Shown: positions 23,784 to 32,629, counted from the first letter of the stretch. The stretch: 37,821 nucleotides of DNA from Christensenella sp. UBA7588 (GCA_002478945.1 DLKM01000028.1:1-37821), one strand, 5' to 3'. Numbers and translations: made by a program. The notes: a model not told the origin generated them from the letters alone.

Positions 23784-25535
23784 ATGGAACTCAGAACTCA
23801 TAATTGTGGCGAATTGCGCCAATCTGACGAGGGTAAACACGTCAAGCTCTGCGGCTGGCTTTCAAGCGTTCGCGACCTTGGCGCAGTCATCTTCTTCGTG
23901 TTGCGCGACTACTACGGATATACGCAAGCGGTCGTAAGCGACGAGGACAAGAAAGAGCAAATCCGCGCCATACCGCGCGAAAGCACTATATCCATCGAGG
24001 GTAAAGTGGTGCTTCGCAGCGCGCCCAACAAAGATATGCCCACCGGTATGATTGAAATCGAACCCGAAAAAATCGAGCTTTTGGGCAAATGCTACGAGCT
24101 TCTTCCGTTTGAGATTGCGACAAGCACTCAATCGAGAGAGGACGTGCGTCTCAAATATCGTTTCCTCGATTTGAGAAATCCCGACGTGAAGTCGAAAATC
24201 GTATTCCGCTCCAAAGTGGTAAGTTGGCTTCGCAACAAGATGACGTCGCTCGGATTTTTGGAAATCACGACGCCGATTCTTACGTCGAGTTCTCCCGAGG
24301 GCGCAAGAGACTATATCGTGCCGTCAAGACTTTATCCGGGACATTTCTATGCGCTTCCGCAAGCTCCGCAACAATACAAGCAGTTGCTTATGGCGTCGGG
24401 CTTTGACAGATACTTCCAAATTGCGCCTTGCTTTAGAGACGAGGACGCGAGAGCGGACAGAAGCCCGGGCGAGTTTTACCAACTCGATACCGAGATGTGC
24501 TTTGCCACGCAAGAGGACGTTTTTGCCGTTATGGAAGAAGTGTTGAGCGGAGTATTCAAGGAGTTCTCTCCCGAGGGATACAAAGTTGACGAAGGTCCTT
24601 TCCGCAGAATCACTTACCGCGACGCAATGAGAGATTACGGTTCGGATAAACCCGACCTCCGCAACCCTCTCATCATCAAGGACGTCACGGACATTTTGAG
24701 CGAAAAGGCACCGTTCTTCGAGAAAGGCAAGACCATAAAAGCAATCGCGGTCAACGACTTCAAAGAGACGAGAAAGTGGATTGACGCACTTATCGAAAAG
24801 TCCAAACAAAACGGCGCAAGCAATATGTACTGGTTCAAACTGGACGAGAAGGGCGAACTTGCGGGCGGAATCGCAAAATTCCTCTCCGACAGCAAAGACG
24901 CGCTTGTCCAAAGACTTGACCTCAAAGCAGGCGGATTCGTCGCGATTTTGGCAGAAGAAAAAGGCGTTGAAAAACAAGCGGGTTATGTGCGTACCGAATT
25001 GGGTACGGGACTCGATTTGCTTGAAAAGAACGCGTTCCGTTTCTGCTGGATAGTGGACTTCCCGATGTACGAATACGACGACGAGGGAGTACTCGGTTTC
25101 TGCCACAATCCGTTCTCTATGCCGCAGGGCGGTTTGGACGCACTCAACAATATGGACCCGCTCGACATCGTCGCGTATCAATACGACAGCGTTGTCAACG
25201 GTGTTGAATTGAGTTCGGGCGCGGTAAGAAACCACGAGCCTGCCATTATGGAAAAGGCGTTTGAAATCGTGGGATACGGCAAAGAAGTCATCGAGGAAAA
25301 ATTCTCTGCGCTTTACAACGCGTTCAAATTCGGCGCACCGCCGCACGCAGGCATCGCTCCCGGCGTAGACCGTATCGTAATGTTGCTTGCAAACGAGCCG
25401 AGCATCAGAGAAATCATTACGTTCCCGATGGACAGAAACGCCAGAGACGTGCTTATGGGCGCGCCCTCAACCGTTACCGAGAAGCAACTTAGAGAAGTGC
25501 ATATCAAGATTGATATGCCCAAAGAGGAAAAATAA
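23784..25535 (+). CDS. aspS: Aspartyl-tRNA synthetase (bacterial type)
   Basis: This class II enzyme charges tRNA-Asp. The 583-residue protein has the N-terminal OB-fold (KHVKLCGWLSSVRDLGAVIF), the QAPQQYKQLLM and motif 2 regions (FRDEDARADRSPGEFYQLD), a bacterial GAD insertion domain (about 290-410) and motif 3 (GIAPGVDRIVMLLA). The ATG at 23784 is preferred over a GTG two codons earlier because AAAAGGTG then forms the ribosome site. Since asnS and asnA are present, this AspRS may be discriminating, but that cannot be read directly. Confidence 0.95.
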   Translation: MELRTHNCGELRQSDEGKHVKLCGWLSSVRDLGAVIFFVLRDYYGYTQAVVSDEDKKEQIRAIPRESTISIEGKVVLRSAPNKDMPTGMIEIEPEKIELLGKCYELLPFEIATSTQSREDVRLKYRFLDLRNPDVKSKIVFRSKVVSWLRNKMTSLGFLEITTPILTSSSPEGARDYIVPSRLYPGHFYALPQAPQQYKQLLMASGFDRYFQIAPCFRDEDARADRSPGEFYQLDTEMCFATQEDVFAVMEEVLSGVFKEFSPEGYKVDEGPFRRITYRDAMRDYGSDKPDLRNPLIIKDVTDILSEKAPFFEKGKTIKAIAVNDFKETRKWIDALIEKSKQNGASNMYWFKLDEKGELAGGIAKFLSDSKDALVQRLDLKAGGFVAILAEEKGVEKQAGYVRTELGTGLDLLEKNAFRFCWIVDFPMYEYDDEGVLGFCHNPFSMPQGGLDALNNMDPLDIVAYQYDSVVNGVELSSGAVRNHEPAIMEKAFEIVGYGKEVIEEKFSALYNAFKFGAPPHAGIAPGVDRIVMLLANEPSIREIITFPMDRNARDVLMGAPSTVTEKQLREVHIKIDMPKEEK

Positions 25536-25572
25536 GAATATCAAAAGTGACTTTGTCACCAGGAGAAATATA

Positions 25573-26949
25573 ATGAAAAAGAAAATTTTCAGCGCAACTG
25601 CAGCAATTTTGATTTTCACGGTATGCATCGTGTGTCTCGTTGCGTGCAACTCGTACAAGATGGACGCAATAGGCGGCGGAGACGCTTCCGCACCTGTCGA
25701 ATCCAACGGCGGTTACGTCGTAAAACAAGGCAATTATTTGTATTTTATCAACGGTTACGTCGGCGCAGACGCTGACGCAAACTGGGGTGCGGCTACCAAA
25801 CAAGGTATCGTCCGCGCAGAGATAAAAGACGGCAAAGTTGACAACAGCACCGCAAAAGTGCTTGTTCCCAAGAGCGTTTACAATTCTTCCGCAAACGGCG
25901 GTATCGCAATTTACGGCGAATGGGTTTACTATGCAACGCCCAACATCGATAAGGATAAAAACGGCACGGCATCCACAACCAACACCGACTTTATGCGTAC
26001 CAAAATCGACGGAAGCGTAACGCAACTTATCGGCACTATCGGCACTCGTTCTTCCGAATATTTCTTCACTCCGACTCGCGTTTATTATTACGAGAGCAGC
26101 AAAATCAGTTATATCGATTTTGCAGGAATGAAAACCAACAAGAACATCGACAACGGTAAGGGCGCAAAGAAGGGCGTGCTTGCGGAAAACGTGACGAGCA
26201 TTGCTTGGGACTACGGTTGCAATGAAATTTATTACGTTCAAAACGCACCGACCGAGGACAGCTATAAGAACTACAACAATCTTTGCGCAGTAGCGGTCGA
26301 CGGTTCCAACCAACGCACAATCGCAACGCAAAACACGTTTACGTCCGACCCCGAAAACGACCAACTCAACGTTTTCAAATTCGCACTCGTAGATATGTTT
26401 GTCGAGTCCGACGGAAGCGCAACTTTGTATTACACAAAGACGTACACGCTCAACGGTGCCAGCCAAAAAGCAGGTTTGTTCTGTGCAAAAGCAAGTGAAG
26501 TTAACGCTGATAAGGAAAAATTCCTCAACACCGTTGCGGACACCACCGTGTTCCCCCTCGGTTACACCGACGGCGCATTGGCATTTAACTCCGACAAAGT
26601 TTATTGCTGGTACAACGGTACGGACGAACCCGTTCAAGTGACCACGACTTCTCAAAAAGTATGGAAAGTGGATGCGAACGGATATGCGTATTTTACCGAT
26701 TCGTCCTCTGCAAAAGCACTTTACAAAATCTACTACAAAGAGGCAAAAGACAATGCCTTTATCAAGATTTCCGAAGGCATCAAGACCGATTGGCTCACTC
26801 TTGACTTTGTAGGAAGCGATTTCTATTTCTTCGCAACCGACGACGATAATTATCTGCACTACATCAATCTCGACACGTTCGACAAGGACGTAGAAGATGC
26901 CGAAAGCACTTATATCGGCGTAGGCAGACCCGAGAAGGAAGAAGCGTAA
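25573..26949 (+). CDS. Lipoprotein, probable beta-propeller (DUF5050-like)
   Basis: The 458-residue protein starts with a lipoprotein signal; the lipobox LVAC puts the lipidated cysteine at C25. The mature part repeats short aromatic strand motifs (NYLYFINGY, EWVYYATP, TRVYYYES, NEIYYVQN, ATLYYTKTY, GYAYFTDSS) at roughly 45-60 residue spacing. This is characteristic of DUF5050-type six- or seven-bladed propellers on the surface of Clostridia. AGGAGA precedes the ATG at 25573; longer in-frame starts lie within aspS and are rejected. It follows aspS by 37 bp without a terminator, so it may be read through from that operon. Ligand unknown. Confidence 0.82.
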   Translation: MKKKIFSATAAILIFTVCIVCLVACNSYKMDAIGGGDASAPVESNGGYVVKQGNYLYFINGYVGADADANWGAATKQGIVRAEIKDGKVDNSTAKVLVPKSVYNSSANGGIAIYGEWVYYATPNIDKDKNGTASTTNTDFMRTKIDGSVTQLIGTIGTRSSEYFFTPTRVYYYESSKISYIDFAGMKTNKNIDNGKGAKKGVLAENVTSIAWDYGCNEIYYVQNAPTEDSYKNYNNLCAVAVDGSNQRTIATQNTFTSDPENDQLNVFKFALVDMFVESDGSATLYYTKTYTLNGASQKAGLFCAKASEVNADKEKFLNTVADTTVFPLGYTDGALAFNSDKVYCWYNGTDEPVQVTTTSQKVWKVDANGYAYFTDSSSAKALYKIYYKEAKDNAFIKISEGIKTDWLTLDFVGSDFYFFATDDDNYLHYINLDTFDKDVEDAESTYIGVGRPEKEEA

Positions 26950-26975
26950 TAATAATTGCGCCGAATGCTAAACAC

Positions 26976-27046
26976 GTTGCTCAAACGGCATTGCGGCGAT
27001 GACAACAAACGCATTTGTTGCCATAAACCGCATTTGTTCTCGCAAC
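26976..27046 (-). repeat. Structured repeat SR2, copy 1 (71-bp hairpin)
   Basis: On the minus strand this 71-bp segment starts GTTGCGAGAACAAATGCGGT and ends GCAATGCCGTTTGAGCAAC. It aligns with 29271-29341 (plus strand) along its length, including about 25 bp of 5' flank (GCGGTAGCAGTTGC). The arms are imperfectly complementary with an asymmetric bulge in the same place in both copies. Confidence 0.7.
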
Positions 27047-27054
27047 TGCTACCG

Positions 27055-27250
27055 CGCAACCGATACACGCTATCAGTCGTAGAGGAATAAAAATTCCTGC
27101 CGCAGTTTCGCTATATCGGTTGCTTGGTGTATGCACTTTGTGCGTAAGGTTTCGCAACCTTGAGGCGGCTCGGCGGTTGCTCAGGCGGATGGTTGATGTT
27201 CACAACGACACTTCGTCGGGTTATAAACTACGGCTCCGCCTGTCTACGAG
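27055..27250. other. Structured non-coding spacer
   Basis: No gene is seen in this remainder of the 408-bp spacer before the SDR gene. It contains GCAACCGATA paired at distance with TATCGGTTGC (about 27057-27122), an inner AGGAAT-AAAA-ATTCCT hairpin (27083-27098) and AAGGTT-TCGC-AACCTT (27147-27162). Together with SR2 copy 1 it may be one larger structured element. Confidence 0.45.
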
Positions 27251-27357
27251 CAACGCTTATTAAACGGGAAAATATCAAGCCGATAATTTTGCGAAATAGT
27301 GGCAAATGTTATGGTTTTGCCTAAAATAATAGCAAAAATTATTAATTCAAAAATGCT

Positions 27358-28083
27358 ATGACCAAAACTATCTTTATTACAGGCGGAAGTCGCGGTATAG
27401 GGGAAGCTATCGTGCGTATGAGCGCAGGCAAATACAACGTTGCTTTCACTTACAACCACTCCAAAGACAAGGCACTTGCCCTTGAAAAATCGCTGAACGA
27501 CGAATTCGGCGGTGTTTTTGCGGTTTTGTGCGACGTTTCCGACGAGCAAAGCGTGCAAAACGCAGTAAATGCCGTCAAAAAACGCTTTGGGAAGATAGAT
27601 ATTCTCGTCAACAATGCGGGCGTAGCAAAAAGCGGACTGTTGATAGATTTTTCCTTGGAAGATTGGAAAAAGTTGTTTGACGTCAACGTAAACGGCACTT
27701 TCAACGTTACAAAAGCCGTGCTTCCCGATATGATGTCGAGAGGAGACGGCGCGATTGTCAACGTGTCCTCCGTGTGGGGAGTGAAAGGCGCAAGTATGGA
27801 AGTGGCGTATTCTTCGACAAAGTCAGCAATAATAGGCTTTACAAAAGCACTTGCCAAAGAAGTCGCATTGTCGGGCGTGCGAGTAAACGCAGTTGCCCCG
27901 GGCGCAATAGACACGGATATGATGAAAATCTACTCCGATACGGAAATCGAAGATTTGTGCCAAAACGCCATTCCGCTCGGTCGTCTCGGCAAACCCGAAG
28001 AAGTTGCTTCGGCAATCTTGTTCCTCGCAGAGAACGGATATGTGACGGGGCAGGTTCTCGGCATAGACGGCTTATTGGGATAA
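27358..28083 (+). CDS. Short-chain dehydrogenase/reductase, FabG-like
   Basis: The 241-residue protein is a classical SDR. It has the cofactor motif TGGSRGIG (8-15), NNAG near residue 86, the catalytic serine in VNVSSVWG and the YSSTK tyrosine/lysine pair, then PGAIDTDM. It resembles 3-oxoacyl-ACP reductase, but there is no fatty-acid synthesis gene nearby, so a different ketone or sugar substrate is possible. No Shine-Dalgarno is visible before the ATG. A weak promoter (TTGCCT 27317-27322, TATTAA 27340-27345, spacer 17) would give a leader of about 6 nt. The stop codon is the first base triplet of repeat SR1-G. Confidence 0.9.
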   Translation: MTKTIFITGGSRGIGEAIVRMSAGKYNVAFTYNHSKDKALALEKSLNDEFGGVFAVLCDVSDEQSVQNAVNAVKKRFGKIDILVNNAGVAKSGLLIDFSLEDWKKLFDVNVNGTFNVTKAVLPDMMSRGDGAIVNVSSVWGVKGASMEVAYSSTKSAIIGFTKALAKEVALSGVRVNAVAPGAIDTDMMKIYSDTEIEDLCQNAIPLGRLGKPEEVASAILFLAENGYVTGQVLGIDGLLG

Positions 28084-28186
28084 ACGGCGAATAACTGTGT
28101 CAACACCCATCCGCTACAAAATCACGTACGCTAATGTACGTTGGGTTTTGTAGCGGATGGGTGTTTCCTTGTTCTTCATTCGTTTA
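28081..28186 (+). repeat. Structured repeat SR1 copy G (inner loop type 1)
   Basis: The outer arms TAAACG (28081-28086, containing the SDR stop codon) and CGTTTA (28181-28186) pair. Box 1 is GCGAATAACTGTGTCA and box 2 TTTCCTTGTTCTTCATT. The inner stem CACCCATCCGCT/AGCGGATGGGTG is perfect; compared with copy F two pairs are changed from G-T to A-T, on opposite arms. The apical ACGTAC/GTACGT stem is as in copy B. Confidence 0.87.
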
Positions 28187-28202
28187 ATGGCTTTTTATAA
28201 AA

Positions 28203-28260
28203 ATAATAGGGTTGCCGTAAGGATGGCTCTTTCTCGCTCTTTATCTGTTTAACGATTTTT
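28203..28260 (+). repeat. Degraded right half of an SR1 element
   Basis: AATAGGGTTGCCG followed by TTTCTCGCTCTTTATC matches the right half of type 2 copies A and C (TTAGGGTTGCCG...TTCCTTGTTCTTCATC). No left half is present. It lies directly after intact copy G. Confidence 0.6.
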
Positions 28261-28286
28261 ATATAACGATGTTTGTAATTTTTATA

Positions 28287-29123
28287 TTAACCAAGCAGGT
28301 TTTTTGCGTTTGCGTATGCGATTTTTACGGCTTCTTCTTCGGAAAAATCCATTTGATTGAGAATATCCGTATAACAATCGTATATTTCTTCGGGTTGCAA
28401 ATGTCTGTTGTCGGGATAATCGGTTGCAAACAGCAATCTATCCGCTCCGAATGCGCGCAATATATCGTTCGTTTTCGCGATTCCGTAAGCGCGGACGTAA
28501 TCGGGAAGAATTGCGGACATATCCACATAACATTGCGTCGGAAGCAACTCTTTCCATTGAAAAGCACCCATATGAGACACGATTAGTTTCAGTTCGGGGT
28601 ACCGTTCGGATACGGACACAATGCGCTTTGCCGCACAAACGTCGTTTTTGGAATCGGGGTATGAGTGGATTGCAATCGGAATATTTCGTCGTTGAGCGAA
28701 TGCGTAAATCGGCGCATTGTATTCGTCATCGATTGCTATTCCCGTGTTGGAGGGGTGTATTTTGATTCCGTCCAAACCGTACTCGTCAACGGCTCGCATA
28801 ATTTCGCTTACGGTATTTTCCGACGTATTGCGAACATCGACGTCGGCAAACGCATAAAACTTGTCGGGATATTCTTTTTTTATATTCCAAAGATTTCGAT
28901 GTACTGCGTTTACGGTAAAATCCATAGACATAAGCCACGGGTCGTTAAGTGGCATAACGACCGCTTTTTCTACGCAAAAATCTTTTGCAATCGCAAGATA
29001 TTTTTTCAAATCCGCGTAGTGCCATACGTCGTTAGAGTTCGGATTTGCGGCAAGCACTTCGTTTGGTAAAATATGTATATGCGAGTCTATTTTTTTAAGA
29101 GATTTCCAGTTTGTAAACGCCAT
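28287..29123 (-). CDS. Amidohydrolase family protein (amidohydrolase_2 type)
   Basis: The 278-residue protein is a metal-dependent TIM-barrel hydrolase. Visible motifs are the N-terminal metal site DSHIHI, IKIHPSN, AIHSYPDS, IVSHMGAF and the C-terminal ATDYPD aspartate. Members hydrolyse or decarboxylate small cyclic or aromatic compounds; the substrate cannot be told here. The ATG at 29123 is preferred over an upstream TTG because the MAFTNWKSLKKIDSHIH start fits the family. The ribosome site is weak (GAGG about 12 bases upstream). It is convergent with the SDR gene. Confidence 0.88.
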   Translation of the reverse strand: MAFTNWKSLKKIDSHIHILPNEVLAANPNSNDVWHYADLKKYLAIAKDFCVEKAVVMPLNDPWLMSMDFTVNAVHRNLWNIKKEYPDKFYAFADVDVRNTSENTVSEIMRAVDEYGLDGIKIHPSNTGIAIDDEYNAPIYAFAQRRNIPIAIHSYPDSKNDVCAAKRIVSVSERYPELKLIVSHMGAFQWKELLPTQCYVDMSAILPDYVRAYGIAKTNDILRAFGADRLLFATDYPDNRHLQPEEIYDCYTDILNQMDFSEEEAVKIAYANAKNLLG

Positions 29124-29168
29124 ATCGTTGCTTGCCTCTACCGTGTATGAATAGATAAGATTGAAAAT

Positions 29169-29198
29169 ATTATAACGCACAAACGCCGCGATTTTCAA
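29169..29198 (-). promoter_or_regulatory. Promoter of the amidohydrolase gene
   Basis: On the minus strand TTGAAA (plus 29193-29198) and TATAAT (plus 29169-29174) are 18 bp apart. The leader would be about 40 nt. Confidence 0.6.
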
Positions 29199-29270
29199 TA
29201 CTTACCCAAAATAATATAAAAATAGATGCTTTGTTTGTAATGATAGCAAAAGATTGGCTGTGCGGTAGTA

Positions 29271-29341
29271 GTTGCGAAAACGAATGCAGTAATGACGAAA
29301 AATTACATTTTGCGTCATTACTGCAATGCTGTTTTCGCAAC
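29271..29341 (+). repeat. Structured repeat SR2, copy 2 (71-bp hairpin)
   Basis: GTTGCGAAAAC (29271-29281) pairs with GTTTTCGCAAC (29331-29341), and GCAGTAATGACG pairs with CGTCATTACTGC inside. It has no T run and lies between divergent promoters. It aligns with the minus strand of 26976-27046. Confidence 0.8.
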
Positions 29342-29347
29342 GGGGTG

Positions 29348-29375
29348 TTGACTAATATCTATTTTATGGTATAAT
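29348..29375 (+). promoter_or_regulatory. Promoter of the large lipoprotein gene
   Basis: TTGACT (29348-29353) and TATAAT (29370-29375) are 16 bp apart. The leader of about 83 nt contains a GC-rich hairpin (TGCGTGCG...CGTGCGCA, about 29400-29420) before CAGGAGG. Confidence 0.8.
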
Positions 29376-29464
29376 ACTAATATACAAATAGAACCTTATT
29401 TGCGTGCGCGACGCGTGCGCAACGGGAAATATTTGAATAAAAAGCTAATTTTCAGGAGGCAATT

Positions 29465-32395
29465 ATGAAGAAATTCGGCATCAAGTCTATGCTGGTTCTC
29501 GTACTCGCATTGGTACTGGTATGCTCCCTCGCCCTTGTCGCTTGCGGCGAAAAGGGTGACGGCGGCAACTCCGATAATCCCAATCCCAATCCGACGCCTA
29601 CGCCGCCGGGCCCGACGCCTGTGACGTATACGGCAAAAGAGTACTTTACCAGACTTTGGGATTTGTCCAAAAACATCGGCAATGAGGAGATTAAAGACAA
29701 TCAAAACATTGCTGTCAGCGCAGATTTGGGCGTAGAACTTGCAATCAAAACCAACGATAAGGCAAACGTTACCAAAAAACAAATCGGTCTCGGCTTTGCA
29801 ATCGACGCGGTTTTGGACAGAACTAATGTCAGAACGGATGAAGAAATCAAAAACGGAACGTTCAACAACAAAAACGTCGGCAAAGACACAGCGTTGAAAG
29901 TTAAAGTTTATGATTCTACCACCGGAGAGAACTGGGTTACGATTTACTACTTTATGTCTGACCCCGGCAAACTTTTCCTCGACTATGCAGGTCAAAACAT
30001 CATCGTAGCATTCGATTATGCAAACGACCAACTCGGCAGCTGGCTCAGCAAGACCATCTTCGAGGACCAAACGATGGTAGTGTATGACCAAGTGAAACAA
30101 AACGGTTACGTTTACGATGCTCAAACTTACTACTACATCGCAAAAGACGTCGAAGTCAACGGTGTTGAATACAAGGCGGGTATGTACCAAGGCACGGCAC
30201 CCGAAGGCACAGATTTCCCGACTTATTACAAGGGACACGCATCTATCGGCGCAATCCTCGGCAGCATCGCAAAAACTATGGGCGATAATTGGGACCTCAA
30301 CACTCTCGTAAACGACGTGTTCACGCTCATCCAAAGAGCAACAGAGAGCCAAATGAACCTTGTCGAACTCGTTGGCGGTTTCGCAAGTATGGTTGCGGAA
30401 GAAAATGAAATCTACGTCAACCCCGAGACCAAAGACCAAATTAACCTTGCAGGTATTTTGACCAGCGAAAAGCTCGCAAACACTCTCTTTGGAACTCTCG
30501 AAGCTCCCAAGACCGACGAAGCAACGGGCGTTACCACTTACACCGCACCCATCAAGATGACGGGTCTCGTAGGAAACGCACTCTCCAGCTTCACGTCTCC
30601 GTTGATTACTGCCTCCTCTAAACTCGCTCTCGAGTTTACCGAGAAAGACAATCAAATTCAAAGTTTCGCAATCAAAGCGGACTTGAACAACCTCGCAACC
30701 AACGACAAAGAATATCCGGCATTGAAAGTGTCCATCAACTCTCTCAGATTCAGAGGCGTTGACAGCGGCAAGACCGAAAGCGTCGTTACGATGCCTGTTG
30801 AAAGAAGCAAATATTCGACCGAAGTCGCACTCGACGCGGCAATCGCACTCGATATTGACGGCATCACAATCAACCCCGCTGCACTCGAAAACAGAAACAA
30901 CAAGCTCAGCGGTATGAAATCTATCGCACTCGACGGTCAACTCGTTGTTGCATTCAACGGCAAACTTGACCTCGCAAACGCAGATAATAACGGAACAAAA
31001 GCAAACTTGGTCGTATCTTTCAAAGCAAAAGACGCAAAAGCGGCAGTACCGTTCTTGCAAGTAAGTTTTATCAAAGATACTCTCGCACTCAAGCTCAATC
31101 AAGACTTCACGATTGACGACGTTCCGGTTGCACAAGCTCTTGTCGGCGCATTCGGCGGATACGTTTACGATATGGTCAAAGGTCTCCCGATTTTCAACGG
31201 CGACTCCACGGCACTCGACCAATTTGCAGACGTGTTCTTTGCAAAGAACAGCGACAACACGACTCCTAATACTTTCGCACTCAACCCCGAATTCAAAGGT
31301 GCGGTGTGGACAGGTATGGACGTAGTTCCCACTTTCCAAAAAGCAGTCAACAAGATTGTTGAAATGCTCGGCGGACAAGGTCTCGTAAAAGCATCGACTC
31401 AAGCTCTCCCGCTCAAAGCCATTGCAAACACGATTACCAAAGTTATCCCGTATTTCGCAACAGGTGCTGACGGCCTCACGATTACAGTCGAAAACATCAA
31501 CGCAGTCGTTGCAAAAATCGGTAGCGAGTTCGACACCAATATGACAGAGGACGGCAACGTAACCTCCATCACGAAGTGGGACAACGGCAACTGGATTCCC
31601 GATATTGCGGCACTCCTTGCAATCGCAGGCGCAAAATACAACACGGACAGCGCAATGGACGCAATCGCATTCGAGGATAAAGACGTCGAAGTTTACAAGA
31701 ACGCAGAACGTGAAAAATACGCATTTGCATACTACATCGTCACGGACGACAGAGTTGCAGCTGCAAGAGAAGTTTACGCAGGTAAAGACGACGCATATAT
31801 CAGAAAAGCTCTCGCAAGCGAGGACTTCAAGGCATACGCAAACACGACCGCAATCAAGAACAATCACATTGCAGAAGAACGTGCTAAGTATGACAGCTAT
31901 ATGAAAGAACAACTCGGCGACAAATACGACAAGTATACGCCGGCTCAACGCGACAAATGGCTCGTCAATCAAGCAAAGACCAACACCGACATCGTGTTGA
32001 ACTACATCGGCAAGAAAGACAGCGAGCTTAAAGCAGGCTTGGAAGCAGAACTTGTCGAACTCCTTGCAGACATCGACGCGGCAATTCTCGACGCAAAAGA
32101 AAGCGGAAACAGCGATATTACCGCAATCAGATTCATCGGCAAAGAAACCGACGACATCAAGAACCTCGTCAAAGCAGACAAAGCGTTTATCAGTGAAATC
32201 CTCAGCGCATCTGCAACCGTCAGAGTTTCTATGAGCGGTACGGAAGGCTTCGTTCTCGCAATCAAAGCGAAAGTTGCAAATGCAAACGTCGGTATCAGCT
32301 TCTCTATCGGAGCAAGCGAAGTCAACGCAAACACGTTTGCAGACTATGCTCCCGCAGATACGACCGAAAAAGGTTGGTTCCGTTGGGCATTCTGA
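29465..32395 (+). CDS. Large orphan lipoprotein (976 residues)
   Basis: I do not recognise a family. The N-terminus is a clear lipoprotein signal with LVAC and lipidated C27, followed by a Pro/Asn/Thr linker (residues about 38-52) that lifts the rest off the membrane. The long mature part is acidic and Lys/Asp/Ala-rich, with segments resembling repeated amphipathic beta strands (AIDAVLDRTN, AIKADLNNLA, SIALDGQLVVAFNGKL). A helical region lies at about 740-880 (REVYAGKDDAYIRKALASED) and a final beta-like part follows. It has its own strong promoter, an AGGAGG ribosome site and its own terminator, so it is expected to be well expressed. A surface scaffold or binding protein is only a guess. Confidence 0.85.
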   Translation: MKKFGIKSMLVLVLALVLVCSLALVACGEKGDGGNSDNPNPNPTPTPPGPTPVTYTAKEYFTRLWDLSKNIGNEEIKDNQNIAVSADLGVELAIKTNDKANVTKKQIGLGFAIDAVLDRTNVRTDEEIKNGTFNNKNVGKDTALKVKVYDSTTGENWVTIYYFMSDPGKLFLDYAGQNIIVAFDYANDQLGSWLSKTIFEDQTMVVYDQVKQNGYVYDAQTYYYIAKDVEVNGVEYKAGMYQGTAPEGTDFPTYYKGHASIGAILGSIAKTMGDNWDLNTLVNDVFTLIQRATESQMNLVELVGGFASMVAEENEIYVNPETKDQINLAGILTSEKLANTLFGTLEAPKTDEATGVTTYTAPIKMTGLVGNALSSFTSPLITASSKLALEFTEKDNQIQSFAIKADLNNLATNDKEYPALKVSINSLRFRGVDSGKTESVVTMPVERSKYSTEVALDAAIALDIDGITINPAALENRNNKLSGMKSIALDGQLVVAFNGKLDLANADNNGTKANLVVSFKAKDAKAAVPFLQVSFIKDTLALKLNQDFTIDDVPVAQALVGAFGGYVYDMVKGLPIFNGDSTALDQFADVFFAKNSDNTTPNTFALNPEFKGAVWTGMDVVPTFQKAVNKIVEMLGGQGLVKASTQALPLKAIANTITKVIPYFATGADGLTITVENINAVVAKIGSEFDTNMTEDGNVTSITKWDNGNWIPDIAALLAIAGAKYNTDSAMDAIAFEDKDVEVYKNAEREKYAFAYYIVTDDRVAAAREVYAGKDDAYIRKALASEDFKAYANTTAIKNNHIAEERAKYDSYMKEQLGDKYDKYTPAQRDKWLVNQAKTNTDIVLNYIGKKDSELKAGLEAELVELLADIDAAILDAKESGNSDITAIRFIGKETDDIKNLVKADKAFISEILSASATVRVSMSGTEGFVLAIKAKVANANVGISFSIGASEVNANTFADYAPADTTEKGWFRWAF

Positions 32396-32436
32396 TAATT
32401 GACTCATCTCGGCGAAAGCCGACTGAAACACACGAT

Positions 32437-32467
32437 AAAAAGCACTCGCAGCAATGCGAGTGCTTTT
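32437..32467 (+). terminator. Terminator of the large lipoprotein gene
   Basis: AAAAGCACTCGCA and TGCGAGTGCTTTT form a 13-bp stem with a GCAA tetraloop and T tail. It is symmetric and could act both ways. Confidence 0.9.
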
Positions 32468-32594
32468 GTTATCTTTTGCGTTTTGTTGCAGAAACGAATC
32501 GATTGTACGCTCTAATATCGTTCGTTGCGGAAAGTGCGTCGTACCGCTTCGTTTGCGCGCAATACAAACGGCAAATTATACGCAGGCTACAACC

Positions 32595-32623
32595 TTGCTT
32601 TTTTTCAAGGGTACTGTTATAAT
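32595..32623 (+). promoter_or_regulatory. Promoter placing the start site at the ATG
   Basis: TTGCTT (32595-32600) and TATAAT (32618-32623) are 17 bp apart. The ATG at 32630 begins 7 bases after the -10 box, so transcription probably starts at or next to the start codon. Confidence 0.65.
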
Positions 32624-32629
32624 ATCGGT

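Noticed and set aside
26950..27357. tRNA or other known RNA gene in the structured spacer
   Set aside because: There is no cloverleaf, no GGTTCGAATCC-type T loop and no match to an RNA family I know.
29396..32431. Minus-strand open frame of 1011 codons opposite the large lipoprotein
   Set aside because: It is a shadow of the lipoprotein gene: Cys-rich, no start site or ribosome site, and no family resemblance. The plus-strand gene has a promoter, ribosome site, signal peptide and terminator.
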